Assembly (NCBI GenBank): GCA_034401795.1
Contig: CM067372.1
Coordinates: 34,474,351 to 34,538,350, forward strand
Length of the DNA: 64,000 nucleotides
From: Chaetoderma sp. LZ-2023a
Lineage: Eukaryota; Mollusca; Caudofoveata; Chaetodermatida; Chaetodermatidae
Direction of reading: 5' to 3'
The notes beneath the pieces were generated by a model. It ran no database searches. It saw only the letters and a list, made by a program, of their open reading frames with translations, and was not told the origin of the DNA. Shown one piece after another: positions 1-11,025 of the stretch. Both the position numbers and the translations under genes were made by a program. How positions within the stretch are numbered: position 1 is the first letter of the stretch; every line of letters begins with the position of its first letter.

Positions 1-3000
1 GTGTGGTATCTAGTTTGTATGCTTGAAGATGATAAAAGTGGCTGTGTGGTATCTAGTTTGTATGCTCGAAGATGATAAAAGTGACTGTGTGGTATCTAGT
101 TTGTATGCTTGAAGATGATAAGTGACTGTGTGGTATCTAGTTTGTATGGTTGAAGATGATAGAAGTGAATTTGTGGTATCTAGTTTGTATGGTTGAAGAT
201 GATAGAAGTGAATTTGTGGTATCTAGTTTGTATGCTTGAAGATGATGTGACTGTGGTATCTAGTTTGTATGCTTGAAGATGATGTGACTGTGTGGTATCT
301 AGTTTGTATGGTTGAAGATGATAAGTGAATTTGTGGTATCTAGCTTGTATGCTTGAAGATGATGAAAGTGACTGTGTGGTATCTAGTTTGTATGCTTGAA
401 GATGATAGAAGTGACTGTGTGGTATCTAGTTTGTATGCTTGATGATGACAAAAGTGACTGTGTGGTATCTAGTTTATATGCTTGAAGATGATAGAAGTGA
501 ATTTGTGGTATCTAGTTTATATGCTTGAAGATGATAAAAGTGACTGTGTGGTATCTAGTTTATATGCTTGAAGATGATAAAAGTGACTGTGTGGTATCTA
601 GTTTGTATGCTTGAAGATGATAAAAGTGGCTGTGTGGTATCTAGTTTGTATGCTTGAAGATGATAAAAGTGACTGTGTGGTATCTAGTTTATATGCTTGA
701 AGATGATAAGTGACTGTGTGGTATCTAGTTTGTATGCTTGAAGATGATAAGTGAATTTGTGGTATCTAGTTTATATGCTTGAAGATGATAAAAGTGACTG
801 TGTGGTATCTAGTTTATATGCTTGAAGATGATAAAAGTGACTGTGTGGTATCTAGTTTATATGCTTGAAGATGATAAAAGTGACTGTGTGGTATCTAGTT
901 TATATGCTTGAAGATGATAAAAGTGACTGTGTGGTATCTAGTTTGTATGCTTGAAGATGATAAAAGTGGCTGTGTGGTATCTAGTTTGTATGCTTGAAGA
1001 TGATAGAAGTGAATTTGTGGTATCTATTTTGTATGCTTGAAGATGATAAAAATTAATTTGTGGTATATAGTTTGTATGCTTGAAGATGATAAGTGAATTT
1101 GTGGTATCTAGTTTATATGCTTGAAGATGATAAAAGTGACTGTGTGGTATCTAGTTTGTGTGCTTGAAGATGATAAAAGTGGCTGTGTGGTATCTAGTTT
1201 GTATGCTTGAAGATGATAAAAGTGACTGTGTGGTATCTAGTTTATATGCTTGAAGATGATAAGTGACTGTGTGGTATCTAGTTTGTATGGTTGAAGATGA
1301 TAGAAGTGAATTTGTGGTATCTAGTTTGTATGCTTGAAGATGATAAAAGTGAATTTGTGGTAAATAGTTTATATGCTTGAAGATGATAGAAGTGAATTTG
1401 TGGTATCTAGTTTATATGCTTGAAGATGATAAAAGTGACTGTGTGGTATCTAGTTTGTATGCTTGAAGATGATAAAAGTGGCTGTGTGGTATCTAGTTTG
1501 TATGCTTGAAGATGATAAAAGTGACTGTGTGGTATCTAGTTTATATGCTTGAAGATGATAAGTGACTGTGTGGTATCTAGTTTGTATGGTTGAAGATGAT
1601 AGAAGTGAATTTGTGGTATCTAGTTTGTATGCTTGAAGATGATAAAAGTGACTGTGTGGTATCTAGTTTGTATGCTTGAAGATGATGTGACTGTGTGGTA
1701 TCTAGTTTGTATGGTTGAAGATGATAAGTGAATTTGTGGTATCTAGCTTGTATGCTTGAAGATGATGAAAGTGACTGTGTGGTATCTAGTTTGTATGCTT
1801 GAAGATGATAGAAGTGACTGTGTGGTATCTAGTTTGTATGCTTGATGATGACAAAAGTGACTGTGTGGTATCTAGTTTATATGCTTGAAGATGATAGAAG
1901 TGAATTTGTGGTATCTAGTTTGTATGCTTGAAGATGATAAGTGAATTTGTGGTATCTAGTTTATATGCTTGAAGATGATAAGTGAATTTGTGGTATCTAG
2001 TTTGTATGCTTGAAGATGATAAAAGTGACTGTGTGGTATCTAATTTGTATGCTTGAAGATGATAAAAGTGACTGTGTGGTATCTAATTTGTATGCTTGAA
2101 GATGATAAAAGTGACTGTGTGGTATCTAGTTTATATGCTTGAAGATGATAAGTGACTGTGTGGTATCTAGTTTGTATGGTTGAAGATGATAGAAGTGAAT
2201 TTGTGGTATCTAGTTTGTATGCTTGAAGATGATAAAAGTGACTGTGTGGTATCTAGTTTGTATGCTTGAAGATGATGTGACTGTGTGGTATCTAGTTTGT
2301 ATGGTTGAAGATGATAAGTGAATTTGTGGTATCTAGCTTGTATGCTTGAAGATGATGAAAGTGACTGTGTGGTATCTAGTTTGTATGCTTGAAGATGATA
2401 GAAGTGACTGTGTGGTATCTAGTTTGTATGCTTGATGATGACAAAAGTGACTGTGTGGTATCTAGTTTATATGCTTGAAGATGATAGAAGTGAATTTGTG
2501 GTATCTAGTTTATATGCTTGAAGATGATAAAAGTGACTATGTGGTATCTAGTTTATATGCTTGAAGATGATAAGAGTGACTGTGTGGTATCTAGTTTGTA
2601 TGCTTGAAGATGATAAAAGTGGCTGTGTGGTATCTAGTTTGTATGCTTGAAGATGATAAAAGTGACTGTGTGGTATCTAGTTTATATGCTTGAAGATCAT
2701 AAGTGACTGTGTGGTATCTAGTTTGTATGCTTGAAGATGATAAGTGAATTTGTGGTATCTAGTTTATATGCTTGAAGATGATAAAAGTGACTGTGTGGTA
2801 TCTAGTTTATATGCTTGAAGATGATAAAAGTGACTGTGTGGTATCTAGTTTATATGCTTGAAGATGATAAAAGTGACTGTGTGGTATCTAGTTTGTATGC
2901 TTGAAGATGATAAAAGTGGCTGTGTGGTATCTAGTTTGTATGCTTGAAGATGATAGAAGTGAATTTGTGGTATCTATTTTGTATGCTTGAAGATGATAAA

Positions 3001-3770
3001 AGTGAATTTGTGGTAAATAGTTTATATGCTTGAAGATGATAGAAGTGAATTTGTGGTATCTAGTTTATATGCTTGAAGATGATAAAAGTGACTGTGTGGT
3101 ATCTAGTTTGTATGCTTGAAGATGATAAAAGTGGCTGTGTGGTATCTAGTTTGTATGCTTGAAGATGATAAAAGTGGCTGTGTGGTATCTAGTTTGTATG
3201 CTTGAAGATGATAAAAGTGACTGTGTGGTATCTAGTTTATATGCTTGAAGATGATAAGTGACTGTGTGGTATCTAGTTTGTATGGTTGAAGATGATAGAA
3301 GTGAATTTGTGGTATCTAGTTTGTATGCTTGAAGATGATAAAAGTGACTGTGTGGTATCTAGTTTGTATGCTTGAAGATGATGTGACTGTGTGGTATCTA
3401 GTTTGTATGGTTGAAGATGATAAGTGAATTTGTGGTATCTAGTTTATATGCTTGAAGATGATAGAAGTGAATTTGTGGTATCTAGTTTATATGCTTGAAG
3501 ATGATAAAAGTGAATTTTTGGTATCTAGTTTATATGCTTGAAGATGATAGAAGTGAATTTGTGGTATCTAGTTTATATGCTTGAAGATGATAAAAGTGAA
3601 TCTGTGGTATCTAGTTTATATGCTTGAAGATGATAGAAGTGAATTTGTGGTATCTAGTTTATATGCTTGAAGATGATAGAAGTGAATTTGTGGTATCTAG
3701 TTTATATGCTTGAAGATGATAAAAGTGAATTTGTGGTATCTAGTTTTTGTGCTTGAAGATGATAAAAGTT
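1..3770. repeat. Satellite array, ~43-bp unit
   Basis: About 90 head-to-tail copies of a unit built around TATCTAGTTTGTATGCTTG followed by AAGATGATAAAAGTGACTG. The common period is 43 bp, with 40-bp and 37-bp variants made by losing AAA or AAAGTG in the spacer. Sequence variants (GTGACTGTG versus GTGAATTTG; TTTGTATG versus TTTATATG) are interspersed, not sorted into blocks. A multi-unit block containing the rare variant TAGCTTGTAT recurs at about 341, 1744 and 2334, so large segments were duplicated within the array. The array is cut by the window start. I see no coding potential. Confidence 0.97.
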
Positions 3771-3881
3771 AAAACTAATCATGCAAACCTAATTTTCTTG
3801 ATTTATGGCATCATTCCTGGATGCCATCTTGAATCTGTGTCCGATTGTTCCGATTTTATAGATGAATGGAGGAGACCCGTT

Positions 3882-4235
3882 TAAGCTATGGCCCACCTGC
3901 CTCTAGCTAAGCTCCACCCACACCTTGATCGTGTTGGGATCCATCGATCCCTGACTATCAATTTCCAGAAAATTATACCGGTAAGCTGTTGAATATTTTG
4001 AAACTAATGACTGGGTATTGTTGCTGCAACAGCGCCCAGTCAAATTAGTTTCAAAATATTCAACAGCATGTTTGTTAAATAGTAGACATACAATTCGTAC
4101 AATAACGCTTAGTCCGTTGTCAATTATGCATTCGTGACGAGCTTATCTACGTCATTCATGACATCATTGATTATGACGCCATCCTACACGCCACAGCATT
4201 GATGGATAAACTGGAAAGGTCCATTGTTCTATGTC
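3882..4235. repeat. Dispersed repeat with foldback core, copy 1
   Basis: It shares most of its length with 31370-31680: the AGCTCCACCCACACC start, an ATTTCCAGAAAA segment, a foldback, then ACATACAATTC, TTCATGACATCAT and a GGATAA...GGAAAG end. The foldback core at about 3988-4068 pairs GCTGTTGAATATTTTGAAAC with its complement, with a short loop near CTGGGTATTGTTGCTGC. This is a non-autonomous dispersed element; no ORF in it looks real. Confidence 0.8.
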
Positions 4236-5034
4236 TCGTATACACTCAAGCATGATCTAGCTAGTAACATACTCCGTGTGGAAGGCAAAGGCAAACCAAA
4301 ATCTGCATGCACACATGGCCATACAGAGCCAAGATCAAGCTACCAGTGGAATTTCACTAACATGCTCCTACTAGTTATTAGCTCACCTGGCCCATTTTCA
4401 CCGATTTCAACTAAATTTGGCTGAAAGGATCCTATGGTCATAGGCTCTAGAACGGTCATTCAAAATTTTGATTTGTCAATCTTTAATTTTGAAAATCTTT
4501 ATTAAAAATTTACCAAAAATTGTCAAATTGCTTTTTAAAAGAAAGGATCAGGGAACTAACCTATAGCCACCATGTATGCCGAGCGAATAAATAATACACG
4601 CTACAGCCGGTCATATAAGCTCAGTCATATTCGCGCTAAGCTGATTAGCCACTACGTCCTACTGTCTAGTTTTAAAACAATTTAGTTTAAACAAATTTGA
4701 TTTTTCTGTTAAAGTGGGAACACATTAAGACGTATCTTATTAGCGTGTTTCGTGAAGTTAGACAAAGATAGAGTTTAGATGGTGGTAGGAAGAGGATTGA
4801 GGAGATAAAGTGGAAAGAAAAGGAGGCTGGTTTCCGCTGGCGCCTGCCATTGTACTGATTAGTAGTGTTTACTAGTATTTACATCGTGCGGTGGGCGATT
4901 ATTATAGGAGCACGGGGTCATAGTTCAGTATCATAACATCATTATTGGGATTTCACTTAGTATGGCAGCTAGTTAGATCATGAGGGTATGTGTGTGCAGA
5001 TGGCGGGAAAGAATAGATTAAGAAGGGACGTGTA
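4236..5034. other. No gene seen; probable 3' UTR of the adjacent LINE
   Basis: There is no convincing coding sequence. The part nearest 5035 lies directly downstream (minus strand) of the LINE stop codon and may be its 3' untranslated region. I cannot place the LINE's 3' end. Confidence 0.4.
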
Positions 5035-6336
5035 TTATTTGAAACATCCGGTATCAGCAATGTATTGGCAAAGGATTGTGGATATTTGCATACTTGTGTT
5101 CGGATCGAAATTCTCATTGCCAAAAAGTAATTCTTTAGCTGTAAGCGTAGTGGGAGAGACATTAATTAATGTTAACCCATTGTTAAATGATGTCCTTTGG
5201 TTATTGTATAATGGGCAATGGAAAATATAATGATCAGGTGATTCGCTTGGAAATCCACAGGAGCACATACAGATTTTCGATATGAAATTGTCGTTTAGGT
5301 GACTATTTAGGCTGCTACAGCCATTACAGAGTCTAGCAAAGGCGATATTGACAGGTCTTATGTCTGCATAATACCACCTAGGTGGAGATTGAGACGGAGA
5401 CATGGCTTTCACCTTGCGCTTGAATTCTGCAAGTGTAGCAGATGATCTGACAGGATCGGGGAGAGCGTTCCACACGCGTACAGTTGATGGGAAGAATGAC
5501 CCACTGTAAAGCTCTGTTCGACATCTTGGTGTGTACATTAACTGATTACGGATATGATACGGGTTTGTTCTTTCGAGGGGCCAGAGATAACTAGGTAAAG
5601 TGTCACAGGTCATCCCGTTAATTATTTTGTATAGTAGTACAAGTTTCTGCGTTTCGCGTCTTTCAGAAAGTGTTTCCATGCCGGTTTAGATATAGAGGTC
5701 CTCAGTTCTGGCGCTGCATGTGAGACCACTTATAGCCCTTAGGGCATCCTTTTGAATGTTTTCTAGTCTTGCTACGCAGTGTTGTGGAATGTTATCCCAG
5801 ACAGGGCTTGCATACTCTAGAAGTGGTCTAGCAAAGCTCTTGTACATTATTTCGAGGGAGTCTCTATCAAGAATATATTTAAGACCCTTTATTAGCGAGA
5901 CTGTACGTTGGTCCCTTGCTATCACGTTTTCAACATGTTCAAGCCGGTGACCTTTATTGCTAAACGTTATACCAAGGTGCTTGTGCTAGACAGATGGTTG
6001 GATATCAGAGCCGTTAAAATGTATAGGGAAACCTGTTGGCTGATGGCGTAGGGATATAAATAAAGAGGTTGTTTTGGAGGAGTTAAATTCTACGAGCCAA
6101 GTTGTTGACCATTCAGATATCGCTTCAAGGTCATGGTTGATTGTTAGAATATGAGCCTCGAGGTTGTCTGATAGTTGGCCGGTCGCTTTGGAAGTGTCTC
6201 GATTTGACAGTACATCTAAAACATCGGTGGTGGTTATTTGTATAGTGGTTAGTGAGTGCTCAGTGTACAGGTGAAAAGGGGGTAACTCTGATCCAGTATC
6301 ATCGATTTGGGTGATACTGACGAAATAGCTGTTTAG
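5035..6336 (-). pseudogene. LINE reverse transcriptase fragment (3' part)
   Basis: Decayed C-terminal half of a non-LTR retrotransposon polyprotein. Reading the minus strand from 6336: a segment with DTSKATG (an RT block that normally continues into a GPDG-type motif); then an abrupt jump into a later RT/thumb region (EWSTTWLVEFNSSKT); then LLEYASPVWDNIP at 5686-5925; then a C-terminal domain at 5035-5679 containing VWNALPDPVR and a CCHC-like cluster (CSCGFPSE..HYIFHCPLY). The YxDD core is missing, so the catalytic centre was deleted, and the pieces lie in different frames. The 5' part of the same LINE is at 16193-16570, separated by the inserted Ty3/gypsy element. The clade is uncertain; CR1/Jockey-like organisation is likely. 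Confidence 0.85.
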
Positions 6337-6730
6337 GAACACATTCCTACGTTAGCGACATTACACATCGCGTGAAGATGTTAATTCATGAATTACCTAC
6401 GCAATTCATTTACAGGGATAATTTTGATTACAACTTAATCTTAAAAAACATAGAAACGCTCGTTTAAAAAACACATCAATTATCCTGCCGTAAAAGGGTC
6501 ATTGACGAGATTGATATTTACACCAAACATAGATATAGACAGGACTAGACCACGCGAGACAGATAACTTTGCAAAAATACAAATGACAAATTTGATTAAT
6601 TACCTCCCTTGTATTTAACTAACCAAATTAACCCAGCCGTTTTTAACAGTTATCTCCCTTGCACTGTTACCTAACCAGTAACACTCAATGTAATACCAAT
6701 GAGAAACAATGAACCATTTACTATGTTACA
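6337..6730 (-). repeat. 3' LTR, truncated
   Basis: Matches 15799-16192 over 394 bp with about three substitutions (for example GTTAGCGAC versus GTTATCGAC). In element orientation it starts TGTAACATAG right after the polypurine tract. It stops at GGAATGTGTTC without a canonical CA end and runs straight into LINE sequence. The full LTR inferred from the other end is about 1351 bp, so about 957 bp are missing here. Confidence 0.85.
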
Positions 6731-6744
6731 ATCACCTCCACTTA
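6731..6744 (-). promoter_or_regulatory. Polypurine tract
   Basis: Read on the minus strand, AAGTGGAGGTGAT lies immediately upstream of the TGTAACA start of the 3' LTR. This is the expected position and composition for the plus-strand DNA primer of an LTR retroelement. Confidence 0.7.
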
Positions 6745-7822
6745 AGATTTTTGTCGCCCTCGACAAAACACAGACACATCTTCAATGAATAATTACATCC
6801 AGTCAAGAAAATTAATTACAAATTTATTCCTGATAAGATATACACAATTCTTCTCCAGTCACCATATTATATCCCCAACTCCAGCGAAAAAGTAGTTAAT
6901 ATTAACTAAATCTTTTAACCCAGAAGGATATACCGGACTCGCAACTATTGGAAATCTACATTAGAAACATATATTTTTCATTAACAACTACATTTCCATA
7001 TAATTATTCCAAATTGCTATTCAAAAGGATCAACTTAAAATTGTTCTTATAGACATAGGATTACTCCTTCCATGTTTATTAAATAAAAGATATGCAGAAC
7101 ATTTTTTTACCTACATATAATTCATTGTCAAACACACCACTTTTCCTAATAAACCCTGCTGTCCTTCAGACTCAGCCTAAAATCTCATAGCAAAACATAA
7201 AACTCTTACTCCTTGTCAGCACTACTTTACACAATCACTCGCCATTGTTTACTTAGTTGTCAATTACTGGTTATTTTCAAATCCACCATTAATTATACAC
7301 TAATTAAACACTACACATATATGTATACAGATATACCCACATATACATATATATTAATTAATTTGTTAACTGTTCATCTTATTTTACTTGCTCCACAATT
7401 GATATAGATGCACATATATATCATTGAATCAATTGATATGTACATATTTATATATACATATCTATTCACACACAAATTACTCGTGTGTACCAACTACTAT
7501 ACTTATTATAAACATTTATATATTATAACAGCATTTCATCTTAAAACACTATCATATCATATAATAGAAATATTGTTTTTAAAATACAACTATATATTTA
7601 CATCCATATCTTTATTATATTCTTGTACATATCTATATATGGCTGCAGGCATCAATTAACTCTAGGCTAAAATTTATCCCTAGGGATCTGAACCACTGAA
7701 TACACCCCTCCCTGACTAGAAGTCAGACAGGTGCTAGCGACAGTTTCACGAGCCCATAAACAGTCGCACAGAATCCCACAAGGCAAATTTACCTGGTTAT
7801 ATCAATGAGCTGTAAGGTCTTA
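6745..7822. other. AT-rich 3' region of the Ty3/gypsy element, no gene
   Basis: Very AT-rich and rich in TATATA-type runs. The open frames here are low-complexity and unlike any domain. The stretch lies between the end of pol and the polypurine tract. Some elements carry env at this position; I find no signal peptide, glycoprotein-like ORF or membrane anchor. Confidence 0.6.
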
Positions 7823-8690
7823 TTACAATATAATATCAGGAAAACATTGGCACCAGTCTTCATATTGTTTTTCCATATAGCTTGAATTTGGCTGCCAACT
7901 CAAAACTCCTGCATATTTTACATCTAACTTCCACTGATCTTTATTTGTGTCATTATCACCATCCAGCATCAAAGATTTCTTTACTGATTTTGCTTTTTCA
8001 TGCCTAGATTCTTTTAGTCTGCTTTGCTCCTTACTCACCAAAGATTCTTGTAACACGGAACGCGGTAAGTTATAAGGATTCTTATGTTTCCCAGCAGTGC
8101 TTCGGATGGATCTACGCACAGAATTTCCTTCAATTAGTGGTTCATCTCTTGCCGACCCATGCGATTCGTCAATATCTTTTCTTTCCATTTCCACTAATCT
8201 ATGTATCGGAGTCTCATCTTCTAACCAACTAGGGTTAATTTGAAAAGATTGATGATTTAGTCCGCTAGCTATCTTTCCGAGATCTATTTGGTATTCCATT
8301 TCTTCTACATCATCCAACACCTGATCTTGAAAGGTATCCGATTCTAGAATGTCCCGATCCTGTACAGTTGAGTCTATTCCTGACAAAACTTCCACAACCT
8401 CTCCAGAGTCCAACAATTCTTTACGATGAATTTTTTGGATTTTCTTACCCTTTAATGAAGCAATTTTATAAACTTGATTTAATGGATCTATTCTACTCAA
8501 AACCACATACGGTTCACTACTCCATCGATTTTCAATTTTATTTCTACCCTGTATCCCTCTATTTCGGGTATACACTTTTTGTCCCACTGGAATATTACAA
8601 TCCTTCACACCTCGACTTTGTAATTCTTCCCGACGTATGGCTTCCAACTTTGTCTTCTCTTTTGCTAACTGTAAAGCTATGGAGAGACAC
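7823..8690 (-). pseudogene. Integrase C-terminal region and pol tail
   Basis: Continues the integrase after a frameshift near 8685-8700: after SVDDWVS the ORF is resumed in another frame at IALQLAKEKTK. It contains an SH3-like / GPY-F-type segment (VGQKVYTRN followed by NRWSSEPYVVLSRI, then QVYKI), known in Metaviridae integrases as a DNA-binding and target-related domain. A charged tail of about 190 residues with no recognised domain follows. I see no chromodomain signature. It is probably the C-terminal end of the Pol polyprotein and is functional only if the frameshift is bypassed. Confidence 0.8.
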
Positions 8691-9548
8691 CCAATCATCC
8701 ACACTAGTCCCCTTCACTGTTTGATCTTGGGTAATCAGCATGCCATCCACAGGAAGATGAGGTTCTTGTCCAAAAAGTAGAAAGAAAGGTGAATATCCCG
8801 TGGATGCATGAGGTGTGGCATTATAGGCTAACATTAACTCTGACAGAAATCCTGGCCATTTCAATTTATACTGAGTCAGAAGTGTCCGTAATAAGTCATG
8901 CATTGTCCTATTGAACCTCTCCGTCTGGCCATTTCCTTGGGGTCTATACGGAGTAGTACGGGTTTTCTTGATATGATACATTTGACATAATTCAGCTATA
9001 ATGGCGGATTCAAAATTCCTACCCTGATCACTATGAATCCTCCTTGGCACACCATATTTCACAAACCCCTCTCGAATCAATGTTTGCGCTACTGTTTTTG
9101 CTTTTTGATCTTTGGTTGGAATACATTGCACGAATTTACTAAAAACATCTGTCATAACTAATACGTTTTCCTTCCCATCACTGGATTTTTCTAACATAGT
9201 GAAATCTATGGCTAAAACATCTAAAGCTTTTTCTGCCAATAAATGGTTCCCACTGGTTATTACTTGCGGATTTGCTTTAGCCAGGAGACACAACTGACAT
9301 GACTGACAATAAGTCTCGATGTCCTTGTACATGCCTGCCCAATAACAACGTAGCTTAATTAGACTGAATGTTCTTTCCTTACCTTGGTGTCCTAAATCAT
9401 CATGGAAACCTTTCAGGAGTTTGGCCTGGAGACTAAATGGTAAAATTAATTGTCTCATCCAACTTCCATTAATCTCGGCCAGGCGATATAATACTCCTGA
9501 CTGTTCCTGAATTCTATCCCATTGATTCAGGAATTTTCTTACCTTCAC
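8595..9548 (-). CDS. Ty3/gypsy integrase core
   Basis: Inserts element cDNA into host DNA. From the N-terminus: a zinc-binding HHCC module (H49, H54, C81, C84 of this ORF, in FHDDLGHQG and YCQSC), then the DDE catalytic core with D115 (AIDFTM), D174 (HSDQGRNFE) and E210 (NGQTERFNR). All three acidic residues are present. It follows RNase H in the same frame but is separated from it by an in-frame TAA at 9558-9560, so it would not be made as part of an intact polyprotein. The first residues given here are arbitrary, because the true product is cut from Pol. Its C-terminal ~30 residues are out of frame; the genuine continuation lies in the 7823-8690 frame. Confidence 0.93.
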   Translation of the reverse strand: MKVRKFLNQWDRIQEQSGVLYRLAEINGSWMRQLILPFSLQAKLLKGFHDDLGHQGKERTFSLIKLRCYWAGMYKDIETYCQSCQLCLLAKANPQVITSGNHLLAEKALDVLAIDFTMLEKSSDGKENVLVMTDVFSKFVQCIPTKDQKAKTVAQTLIREGFVKYGVPRRIHSDQGRNFESAIIAELCQMYHIKKTRTTPYRPQGNGQTERFNRTMHDLLRTLLTQYKLKWPGFLSELMLAYNATPHASTGYSPFFLLFGQEPHLPVDGMLITQDQTVKGTSVDDWVSLHSFTVSKREDKVGSHTSGRITKSRCEGL

Positions 9549-9557
9549 CGTTTCTTG

Positions 9558-10361
9558 TTAGATTACTCTCCTCGATGGTTTACTACCTTTCTCTCGAAAC
9601 CAAATTAGCCTAGCAATACATGGATCTAACTTCTGCAACTGTACATAATCTTCTATACTATAAGTAGGCAGAGTAGTAGATACTGTAATTAATTCATTTA
9701 CTGAGCAACTCGGGACTAGGCTTTCATTAGGTTTCTCATGTATCTTTACCCGAAGCTCTTCCACACGTACCTCATTGGGAATTGTAGTAGTTACCTTTAA
9801 TTCTTGTATCTCTGGTTGACATTTGTAAGCTGATAACCTACTTAAAACATCCGCACTTGTATTCGACTTACCTGACCTATATTTTATGGAAAAGTCAAAT
9901 TGGGCTAATTGAGATACCCACCTCAACTCGGTTGCTCCTAATTTGGCAGTTTGTAAATAGGCTAAGGGATTATTATCAGTAAATACCACAAATTTTGATC
10001 CCAGTAGATATTCTCTGAATTTATCTGTAACGGCCCATTTTAATGCCAATAATTCTAATTTCATAGAGCTATAATTGGCATCGTTCCTCTCAGATGGTCT
10101 TAATCCATGACTAGCATAAGCCAAAACTACCAATTTTCCACTTTGATATTGAGACAACACGGCTCCTAATCCCTTAAAACTAGCATCAGTTTCTACCACA
10201 AAAGGCTCTGAAAAATCAGGATACCCCAGTAAGGGACTAGAAGTTAATTTATCTTTTAGTACTGAAAATGCACTATCACAGTTTTTGTCCCACTTTTCCT
10301 GGAAATTGGAATCCGTTATCTCTCTCTCTCTTATTCCTACCTGGTCCTCCCAACAAAGCAT
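9558..10361 (-). CDS. Ty3/gypsy RNase H and connection region
   Basis: RNase H degrades the RNA strand during reverse transcription. Catalytic acids are visible: D59 (VVETDASF), E103 (SMKLELLAL) and D129 (FTDNNPLAYL), followed by SNTSADVLSRL. The first ~25 residues overlap the RT reading frame. The true join to RT is a frameshift in the (TC)n run at about 10317-10335, where a slippage indel moved the frame. It ends at an in-frame TAA before integrase. About 100 residues after RNase H form the usual linker. Confidence 0.9.
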   Translation of the reverse strand: MLCWEDQVGIREREITDSNFQEKWDKNCDSAFSVLKDKLTSSPLLGYPDFSEPFVVETDASFKGLGAVLSQYQSGKLVVLAYASHGLRPSERNDANYSSMKLELLALKWAVTDKFREYLLGSKFVVFTDNNPLAYLQTAKLGATELRWVSQLAQFDFSIKYRSGKSNTSADVLSRLSAYKCQPEIQELKVTTTIPNEVRVEELRVKIHEKPNESLVPSCSVNELITVSTTLPTYSIEDYVQLQKLDPCIARLIWFREKGSKPSRRVI

Positions 10362-11007
10362 TTAATGGCTTTGCAATTTGTGAGAAACCTTTTATGAATC
10401 TACGGAAAAATGATGCTAGACCTAGAAATGATCGTAATTCTTTTACACTTTTCGGAGTTTGCCAATTTCTTATACATTCAATCTTGTTTGGATTAGTGGC
10501 TACCCCAGAATTTGTAATAACGTGACCTAGGTACTTGACCTTTTTCTGAAACAGATAACATTTTGTTGGTTTCATTTTCAATCCAAAACTTTCAAGACGT
10601 GAGAAAACCAAATCTAATCTAGAACACATTTCATCAAAAGATTTTGCAAACACCAATATGTCATCTAAGTATACAATTAGTGATAACAAATTTTGGTCTC
10701 CTAAACATGCTTGCATCATTCTCGAAAATGTGGCTGGGCTATTACAAGGCCCCATGGGCATGCGAGTATACTCATATAAACCTGTAAATCCTACTCTGAA
10801 AGCAGTTTTCTCAATATCAGATTCTTCAATAGCACATTGTAAAAACCCATGGGCCAAATCAATAGTGGAAAAATACTCTGACCCCTTAAGAGCGTCAAAT
10901 GCCTCTTCTATGCGTGGAAGAGGATGAGCATCTTTCACTGTTTTCGCATTAAGTAATCTGAAATTCCCACATATTCTTAATGTTCCATCAGGTTTTTTTA
11001 CTAACAC
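10276..11007 (-). CDS. Ty3/gypsy reverse transcriptase core
   Basis: Copies element RNA into DNA. Motifs in order: LVKKPDGTLRIC, motif A with YFSTIDLAHGF (D50), motif B MPMGPCNSPATF (usually MPFGLCNAPATF in the family), the catalytic YLDD at residues 113-116 (about 10660-10671), then KCYLFQKKVKYLGHVIT and LRSFLGLASFFRRFI of the thumb/connection. It is in the same frame as the protease ORF but separated from it by one in-frame TAG at 11026-11028, which lies inside the conserved RT N-terminal segment (PSK*PYASAVVLVKKPDG). The 3' end runs out of frame after LLGGPGRNK. Confidence 0.95.
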   Translation of the reverse strand: MLVKKPDGTLRICGNFRLLNAKTVKDAHPLPRIEEAFDALKGSEYFSTIDLAHGFLQCAIEESDIEKTAFRVGFTGLYEYTRMPMGPCNSPATFSRMMQACLGDQNLLSLIVYLDDILVFAKSFDEMCSRLDLVFSRLESFGLKMKPTKCYLFQKKVKYLGHVITNSGVATNPNKIECIRNWQTPKSVKELRSFLGLASFFRRFIKGFSQIAKPLNALLGGPGRNKRERDNGFQFPGKVGQKL

Positions 11008-11025
11008 TACTGCTGAAGCATAAGG

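Noticed and set aside
1-3770. CRISPR-like array
   Set aside because: Units are contiguous with no unique spacers, the period is that of a satellite, and the genome is eukaryotic.
6745-7822. Possible env gene of the Ty3/gypsy element
   Set aside because: Open frames are AT-driven low complexity, mostly on the opposite strand, with no signal peptide, cysteine pattern or anchor.
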